Translations under genes and position numbers: made by a program
Notes under the pieces: generated by a model
What the model was told of the DNA's origin: nothing
The model's database searches: none
The model's input: the letters and a program-made list of their open reading frames with translations, nothing else
NCBI GenBank assembly: GCA_942493315.1
Contig: OW818690.1
Coordinates: 1,798,001 to 1,862,000 of the forward strand
DNA length: 64,000 nucleotides
Reading direction: 5' to 3'
Source of the DNA: UBA5429 sp942493315
GTDB lineage: Bacteria; Bacteroidota; Bacteroidia; Bacteroidales; WCHB1-69
In this document: positions 58,627 to 64,000 of the stretch, piece after piece
How positions within the stretch are numbered: position 1 is the stretch's first letter
Layout: each line of letters begins with the position of its first letter

Positions 58627-59723
58627 TCTCCAAAAGAGATCCCTATTTTCTTTGCGGTATTAACTAAGGAACTAGTTTCCGGATCTACGTTATTTGGTCT
58701 TTTCACAGCATCATCTAAAGAAACATACGTGATTTCCGGATGTCGGTAGGAAACCATAGTCCTAAATTTTTGATCTTTTACCAATTCAAATGCTTTAACA
58801 CCAAATGCAGTAGCCAAAATTCGATCGTAGGCTACAGGAGTTCCACCACGTTGTAAATGGCCTAATACCATCACTCTAATATCGTGTTTAACCCCTAACT
58901 GTTCCAGTTCCAATTTCAATTTATCTCCAACTCCTCCCAGTTTAATATTTGGATCACCTAAAGCAGTTGGTTTTGCTCCCGTAATTTTTCCATCCAATCC
59001 TTTTGCCCCTTCTGCAATCACAATATTACAAAAACCACGTCCGGTTTTATAACGGGACTCAATTTTTTCAACAATTTTTTTGGGATCATACTCAATTTCT
59101 GGGATGATACAAACTTCTGCACCACCTGCAATAGCAGAATGTAAAGCAATCCATCCGGCATCACGCCCCATCACTTCCAATATAAATACACGACTATGAC
59201 TGGATGCTGTTGTTACCAATTTGTCAACAGCTTCAGTTGCAATCTGAACTGCAGTTTGAAATCCAAAAGTGAAATCAGTGGATGAAAGGTCGTTATCAAT
59301 CGTTTTTGGAACTCCTACAATATTGATGCCCATGTCGGCCAATTGAATAGAAATTCTTTGAGAGCCATCTCCGCCGATACTAATGATTGCATCAATTCCT
59401 AAATTGTCGAGCCTTTTTTTAAACAATTCGGAGCGATCCTCCTCTTTCCAACTCCCATCAGGTTGTTGTATTGGAAAGTGAAATGGACCCCCTTTGTTGG
59501 TCGTTTTAATAATGGTTCCCCCATTTACATGAATTCCCGCTACATCTTTATCTTTCAAATCAACAATTTCTACGTCATCTTTCAAAAGACCGTTATACGA
59601 TTCGATACATCCAATCACTTCCCAATCGCCCTCATATTCAGCACTTTTAACGATTCCTCTAATAACTGCATTCAATCCGGGGCAATCGCCACCACCCGTT
59701 ACAACCAATACTTTTTTTGCCAT
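58623..59723 (-). CDS. pfkA: 6-phosphofructokinase (mixed-type donor signature)
   Basis: A 366-residue enzyme from the ATG at 59723 (the frame extends to 59789, but MAKKVLVVTGGGDCPGLNAVIRG is the true N-terminus). Motifs: GGGDCPGLNA, ISIGGDGSQ, the catalytic PKTIDNDL, MGRDAGWIAL and LGHLQRGGTPVAYDR. The residue at the E. coli 104 position is Gly (ATP type) while the 124 position is Lys (as in PPi-using enzymes), so the phosphoryl donor cannot be assigned. It phosphorylates fructose 6-phosphate in glycolysis. A TACTTTTG box lies at 59738-59745. Confidence 0.93.
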   Translation of the reverse strand: MAKKVLVVTGGGDCPGLNAVIRGIVKSAEYEGDWEVIGCIESYNGLLKDDVEIVDLKDKDVAGIHVNGGTIIKTTNKGGPFHFPIQQPDGSWKEEDRSELFKKRLDNLGIDAIISIGGDGSQRISIQLADMGINIVGVPKTIDNDLSSTDFTFGFQTAVQIATEAVDKLVTTASSHSRVFILEVMGRDAGWIALHSAIAGGAEVCIIPEIEYDPKKIVEKIESRYKTGRGFCNIVIAEGAKGLDGKITGAKPTALGDPNIKLGGVGDKLKLELEQLGVKHDIRVMVLGHLQRGGTPVAYDRILATAFGVKAFELVKDQKFRTMVSYRHPEITYVSLDDAVKRPNNVDPETSSLVNTAKKIGISFGD

Positions 59724-59737
59724 ACAATTTTTTTTTG

Positions 59738-59745
59738 CAAAAGTA
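59738..59745 (-). promoter_or_regulatory. pfkA: Predicted -7 box (TACTTTTG) of pfkA
   Basis: The reverse strand reads TACTTTTG 14 nt upstream of the pfkA ATG at 59723. Confidence 0.5.
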
Positions 59746-59778
59746 ACATAAAATTGCTCTTTCAGGCAACTTTTTATA

Positions 59779-59786
59779 TATTTTTG
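59779..59786 (+). promoter_or_regulatory. Predicted -7 box (TATTTTTG) of the T9SS type B surface protein gene
   Basis: TATTTTTG lies 27 nt upstream of the ATG at 59814, with a TTG 22 nt before it as a candidate -33 element. It supports this start over the longer open frame. Confidence 0.55.
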
Positions 59787-59813
59787 CATCTAAGAAAAAA
59801 AGTTTTAAAACGT

Positions 59814-62726
59814 ATGAATAAAAAGTTTTTATTTTCACTCTTTCTCTTTGTAGGGATCTCATTTATGGGAAATACTCTAAAGGCTGAAATTATCAATATG
59901 TATCACGGTACTCAAACTACTGATGAAGGAATATTTTACGATCAGGGAGGTGTGAATATCTATCCTGCTACCGTTTTAGGAACTAAAACCCTCACACTTG
60001 AGTCATCAACTTATTATAACTTCGGAGCCGGTTTTGTTGCCAGTTTGCTACAATTTAATTTTACATTGTTTGCAGTTGGTTTTGGTGATACCCTTTTTAT
60101 TTATGATGGACAGGATCAGAACGCTCCTTTAATTGGTGCTTACAGTGGTGTTAATAGCCCCGGTTTGATCACCAGCTCAACTAAATACATTACTTTCGTT
60201 TTTTACTCAGACGGAATTGCAGATTTGAATGGATTAAATGTAGGCTGGAAAGCAGATTTTGGTTATTATTTTAATTCTCCAAAAGTTTTTAATTTGACTC
60301 CCACTTTGGCTTATACAGAAATTGAAACTTGTAATGCAATTCTTTATGATTCCGGTGGTCCGACAGGTAATTTTGCATCGGGTGAGGATAAAACCATTGT
60401 ATTTATTTCTCAGTTAGGAACCTATATTAAAGCAAAAAGAATGGACTTTAATGTGGGAACCAATATTGTTGAGATTTGGGATGGAAACCTTAGCGGTGAC
60501 CCTGCCAATGCTCGCAGAATTGGCTATTTCAAAAATGGATATTTACCACCGGATTCTTTAATCTCCAGTGGCCCTAGTATGTCTTTTAGATTTGTGACCA
60601 CTTCAACGGGACAAGGATTCAGGTTTGATATCAGTTGTGTTGAGGAGATCTACAAACCTGATCCAACTGAATCTGCCTGCCCTAGAGTGGTTTTAGGCCC
60701 TTATGCCGGAACAGGAACATTTACACCACAGGATACCATTACGTTCAATTGTAATGATCCGATGATTTTACTACAGGCGGATATAAATGCACCGGGACCA
60801 TTGACCAACGATTATATGGTTCAATCGATCCCCTATAACCCACCATTTCCCTATTATGGAGCTGGTATGACTCAAGTACCAGCAACACAAGACGATCAAT
60901 GGTTAGGGCCTAAACCATTAACTCCTGTTATTAATCCTTCAGGAATACCATTTAGCTTTGCATTTTATGGAAATAATTATTCCAATTGTGTTCCTGGATC
61001 AAATGCTGCAATTTCTTTCAATAATTTATCTATGGGGTCTGCAGATTGGAATTATCAGGATTCAATACCCAATATAAATAGTTCTACTTTTACATTTATT
61101 CCAGTAAATAATCATAAAAACTCCATTTTTGGTGTGTTCCAGGATACCTACCCCGGAGCTGGTTCACCACCTCCCAATAGTGGAATCTATTACGGGAATC
61201 AGGGCGATTTTCCATGTAGAACCTTTGTCTTTTCGTTTTATAGATTGCCATTATATGCATGCCCTAATGATAACCTATCTACATATCAAATGGTTATGTA
61301 TGAAGGAAGCAATATTATTGATGTATATATCCAAGCAAGAACAATTTGTCCATATTCAACAAGCTCGTGTCCTCCTAATTTACAATACTGGAATTGTGGG
61401 TCTGGTTTAATTGGAGTCTTGAATCAAGGGGGAAACCAGGCTGTAATTCCTCCGGGTAGAAATACAGGCAACTGGACAACTACGAATGAAGCATGGCGTT
61501 TTATCCCAATTTCTCCTACTAATTATACCGTTACCTGGTATAAAAACTCCACTATCCCAATCAACTTAATTGCTAATAATAACAGAGATAAAAGGATCAT
61601 TTCAGTGTCTCCGGATACTACGACCCAATATATCGCTAAATTAGAGTTTGTTACCTCCAGTAGTGTTACCTATACTTTATACGATACCATCACGGTGATT
61701 GTAGATAGACCGGCCATCAATGCTACTTCTGATGTGCCTTCTGTTTGTCCTAATGAACCTGTTGAGATTACTATTCACGCTGTGAACCCTGATGATGAAC
61801 AATATCTGGCTTCTTTTGAATGGAGAGACGGAGCTACTGTTGTAGGCAATGGTCAAACAATTACTGTGAATCCGGGTCAAACTACAACCTACACTGCAGT
61901 GATCACCTATCTCAATCAATGCCAAAATTCTGATACCATTACCGTACAAGTTCCTATTTTAGATAAACCTGTCATTGTTGGAGATACTGTACTTTGTTCC
62001 GGTGAAAGATCTGTTCTTACTGTTACAAATGCAGTTGGGGACTATTCCTGGAGTACAGGAGCAAATATTCAAGCGATTACAGTCTCACCATCAACTACTA
62101 CCGAATTTACTGTAGATGTTACGACTGATATTGGTTGCGTTACAAGAGATACCATTTTAGTTAATGTGAATCCTTCTCCTATTGCCGGTTTTACCCCTAA
62201 TCCTCCTCATGTTTATGTAGAAAATGGAGAAGGTCCTGTTAGTTTTGTAAACTATTCACAAATGGCATTTAACTATTATTGGAACTTTGGAGACCAATAT
62301 AGTATAGAATCTGATAATATCTCTGATTTGGAATCACCAGCACATATTTACACTAGAGCCGGTAAATATAAAGTTTCCCTTTTGGTTGAAACGGAAGAGG
62401 GTTGTACCGATTCAACCAGCAATTTTGTTGTAGTTGAAGTACCTTATTTCTTTTATGCTCCCAATGCATTTACACCTAATAATGATGGAATCAATGACCT
62501 ATTCTTCATTGGGGGGGAAGGGATCGATCCCGATAATTTTGAAATGCTGATTTTTAATCGCTTTGGAAACTTAATCTTCAAATCCACTACTCCATTCGAT
62601 TATTGGGATGGGAGAACCTCTGACGGATCTTTATCTCCTGCGGGTGCTTATGTCTATTTAATATCAACTTTAGATATGGACGGAAATCCGAAAAGATATG
62701 AAGGGACTGTTAACCTGATCAGATAA
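59814..62726 (+). CDS. Large secreted surface protein with CUB-like, Ig-like and PKD domains and T9SS type B sorting domain
   Basis: A 971-residue protein from the ATG at 59814; the open frame continues upstream over pfkA, but that part is antisense shadow. A signal peptide (about 1-24) is followed by two CUB-like modules (about 25-145 with FIYDGQDQ, and 150-280 with VEIWDGNLSG), a beta-rich region of the nidogen-like type (about 330-560), Ig-like modules, a PKD domain (SQMAFNYYWNFGD) and the type B sorting domain (YFFYAPNAFTPNNDGINDLFFI...AGAYVYLI). It is probably an adhesin or gliding-related surface protein. The ligand is unknown. Confidence 0.88.
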   Translation: MNKKFLFSLFLFVGISFMGNTLKAEIINMYHGTQTTDEGIFYDQGGVNIYPATVLGTKTLTLESSTYYNFGAGFVASLLQFNFTLFAVGFGDTLFIYDGQDQNAPLIGAYSGVNSPGLITSSTKYITFVFYSDGIADLNGLNVGWKADFGYYFNSPKVFNLTPTLAYTEIETCNAILYDSGGPTGNFASGEDKTIVFISQLGTYIKAKRMDFNVGTNIVEIWDGNLSGDPANARRIGYFKNGYLPPDSLISSGPSMSFRFVTTSTGQGFRFDISCVEEIYKPDPTESACPRVVLGPYAGTGTFTPQDTITFNCNDPMILLQADINAPGPLTNDYMVQSIPYNPPFPYYGAGMTQVPATQDDQWLGPKPLTPVINPSGIPFSFAFYGNNYSNCVPGSNAAISFNNLSMGSADWNYQDSIPNINSSTFTFIPVNNHKNSIFGVFQDTYPGAGSPPPNSGIYYGNQGDFPCRTFVFSFYRLPLYACPNDNLSTYQMVMYEGSNIIDVYIQARTICPYSTSSCPPNLQYWNCGSGLIGVLNQGGNQAVIPPGRNTGNWTTTNEAWRFIPISPTNYTVTWYKNSTIPINLIANNNRDKRIISVSPDTTTQYIAKLEFVTSSSVTYTLYDTITVIVDRPAINATSDVPSVCPNEPVEITIHAVNPDDEQYLASFEWRDGATVVGNGQTITVNPGQTTTYTAVITYLNQCQNSDTITVQVPILDKPVIVGDTVLCSGERSVLTVTNAVGDYSWSTGANIQAITVSPSTTTEFTVDVTTDIGCVTRDTILVNVNPSPIAGFTPNPPHVYVENGEGPVSFVNYSQMAFNYYWNFGDQYSIESDNISDLESPAHIYTRAGKYKVSLLVETEEGCTDSTSNFVVVEVPYFFYAPNAFTPNNDGINDLFFIGGEGIDPDNFEMLIFNRFGNLIFKSTTPFDYWDGRTSDGSLSPAGAYVYLISTLDMDGNPKRYEGTVNLIR

Positions 62727-62727
62727 A

Positions 62728-63591
62728 ATGAACGAAAAGATAGTTAATTTAAAAAAATATTTTCAATCTTCAAAACTAATCATCGCTGCATTCGTGGCGA
62801 TGATTTCGTTATTTGGATGTAAAAGTACTCAACTTATCACTGATAAAAAAAAACTGGATAATAACCCTGTTGTCTCCGATACGACCTTATCTCAGATTCC
62901 TGCTCTTGACACTATTCGTCCTCTTCAATATTCAGATATTACAACCATCAATCAATTTCAATATGAATGGATCTCTTATAGAGCTAAAACAAATTATACC
63001 ATCAATGAAAACAATGGAGAGTGTAATCTCTATTTCGTAAATAGAATCGATAGCATCATCTATCTCAACATCAATCTGGCCGGTATTGAAGTGATTAGAA
63101 TGGTTTTAACACCGGATGAGGTGATCTATGTCAATAAATTAAATAAAACGTTTTATAAAGGAGATTTTCTATTATTCCAAAAAATTGCCGGAGTTCCCGT
63201 TACATTTGACATGGTTCAAGCTATTCTGAATGGAAAAGATTTTAAAAATTTTGACTATCCTTTTACCATTTCTGAAGAACCGGATCAAGTAGTCCTTCAA
63301 ACCAATACCAGAAAAGAAAATAACAAAGATCTTTATATTATTCAAAAAATGATTTTAAATAAAGACCTTTTGATGCTTCAAAATTTTATTACAGTGAAGG
63401 CTAACCTTCGCAAACTGATGATGGAATATTCAAACTACCAACCCATAGAAAATAGTTTTTGTTTTCAGGAGATGATATTGGAAACGGCAAATATTAAATT
63501 GAATTTAACATTAAAAAATATCAAATACAATACTCCGGGTCCCACGTACATCCATATTCCTGAAAGTTTTACTCCTGTTGATTTAAAATAA
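62728..63591 (+). CDS. DUF4292 lipoprotein
   Basis: A 287-residue protein with a lipoprotein signal (AFVAMISLFGC, then KSTQ). The mature domain (about 70-285) is LolA/LolB-like in outline: antiparallel strands such as YEWISYRAKTNYTINENNGECNLYFVNRIDSIIYL and a later YKGDFLLFQK. It fits the Bacteroidota family DUF4292, suggested to relate to lipoprotein handling but unproven. It starts 1 nt after the T9SS type B gene and precedes queG by 1 nt. Confidence 0.82.
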   Translation: MNEKIVNLKKYFQSSKLIIAAFVAMISLFGCKSTQLITDKKKLDNNPVVSDTTLSQIPALDTIRPLQYSDITTINQFQYEWISYRAKTNYTINENNGECNLYFVNRIDSIIYLNINLAGIEVIRMVLTPDEVIYVNKLNKTFYKGDFLLFQKIAGVPVTFDMVQAILNGKDFKNFDYPFTISEEPDQVVLQTNTRKENNKDLYIIQKMILNKDLLMLQNFITVKANLRKLMMEYSNYQPIENSFCFQEMILETANIKLNLTLKNIKYNTPGPTYIHIPESFTPVDLK

Positions 63592-63592
63592 T

Positions 63593-64000
63593 ATGATCCC
63601 ATTATCTAACCAATCAATCAAAAAAGAAGCTCAGAATTGTGACTTTACATTTTGTGGAATTGCTGAACCGGATTCTTTTACGATGGAAAAGATCTGGTTT
63701 GAAAATGCGATTAAAAATGGATTTCATGCCAATATGGGCTATTTGGAAAGAGATATTGATGCCCGCTTTAATCCCGAACATCTATTGCCAAATTGCAAGT
63801 CCGTTGTTGTATTGTTGTTCAACTATTTTACAGGGAAAACAATAAACTCTTCTTACAGAATCTCAAAATATGCTTTTGTTCAGGATTATCACCACTTAGT
63901 TTCAAATCAAATCGAAAAAATGGTGGCAAAATTGAAATCTAATGGGGCTCAGTTTAATTATACTATTTCCGTGGATTCCGGCAAAATTTCAGAAAAAAAT
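63593..64000 (+). CDS. queG: Epoxyqueuosine reductase (partial, C-terminus beyond window)
   Basis: The first 136 codons of a QueG-type protein, running off the window end. Typical N-terminal features are seen: FTFCGIAEPDSF, HANMGYLERDIDARFNPEHLLPNCKSVVVLLFNY, SKYAFVQDYHHLV and ISVDSGKISEK, the last corresponding to the catalytic-aspartate region VDTxPxxE. The cobalamin-dependent enzyme reduces epoxyqueuosine to queuosine in tRNA; the cluster-binding cysteines should lie beyond the window. It is co-transcribed with the DUF4292 gene (1-nt gap). Confidence 0.88.
   Translation, partial: MIPLSNQSIKKEAQNCDFTFCGIAEPDSFTMEKIWFENAIKNGFHANMGYLERDIDARFNPEHLLPNCKSVVVLLFNYFTGKTINSSYRISKYAFVQDYHHLVSNQIEKMVAKLKSNGAQFNYTISVDSGKISEKN

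Noticed and set aside
59463..59813. N-terminal extension of the T9SS type B protein to 1087 residues.
   Set aside because: The extension is antisense to pfkA; a signal peptide and a TATTTTTG box both support the ATG at 59814.

Overview
The window is a piece of a low-GC chromosome from the phylum Bacteroidota. Evidence: TAnnTTTG -7 boxes precede many genes; two proteins carry type IX secretion (T9SS) sorting domains; several families are typical of the phylum (DUF3078, DUF4271, DUF4292, DUF4293, DUF5106, the roughly 470-residue arginine decarboxylase); and large hybrid histidine kinases are present. A DRTGG protein and a small ferredoxin hint at an anaerobic or fermentative lifestyle, but the order cannot be fixed from the sequence. 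No rRNA, tRNA, CRISPR array or prophage was seen.

Layout. 1-2.2 kb: MacB-type ABC exporter (permease cut by the window edge, ATPase) and a hotdog thioesterase. 2.3-4.3 kb: accessory patch with short tandem arrays, a GC-rich structured island and a complete IS1595-family element. 4.4-8.3 kb: rpsT, a lipoprotein, an M16 peptidase and mtaB. 8.35-8.58 kb: three stacked heptamer arrays. 8.8-19.3 kb, plus strand: arginine decarboxylase, then htpG-cutC-DUF4293-nnrD/E-DUF5106 and a large M16 peptidase. 19.4-28.8 kb, minus strand: rlmB, a YfcE-like phosphoesterase and three sensor kinases in tandem. 28.9-38.3 kb: a TolC-like protein, then DUF3078, a ureohydrolase-fold protein, topA, an adenylyltransferase-only RibF and pheT. 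38.5-40.5 kb: a large heptamer array and an IS1182-family element inserted at the very end of rnpA. 40.5-46.2 kb: rnpA-hemD-DUF4271, a T9SS protein, an RluA-type enzyme, panB and a CstA-type transporter. 46.4-49.3 kb: yqeY, an M28 peptidase and guaA. 49.3-55.3 kb: a DRTGG protein and a tightly overlapped five-gene cassette (radical SAM/SPASM, SDR, B12-radical SAM, GT2, DegT aminotransferase). 55.4-64 kb: ferredoxin, oxyR, mnmE, a lipoprotein, pfkA, a 971-residue T9SS type B surface protein, a DUF4292 lipoprotein and the start of queG.

Most of the window is core housekeeping. Four things stand out. (1) A shared vocabulary of 7-bp (sometimes 8-bp) tandem repeats sits in at least six intergenic loci, often stacked, with units recurring at distant sites. 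(2) A GC-rich, palindrome-rich island of about 240 bp has no recognisable gene. (3) The radical SAM/SDR/B12-rSAM/GT2/DegT cassette looks like an uncharacterised glycolipid or small-molecule pathway. (4) Several proteins are altered versions of familiar families: a ureohydrolase without canonical metal ligands, RibF without its kinase domain, a hybrid kinase with a decayed HPt domain, and rnpA with an IS-supplied stop codon.
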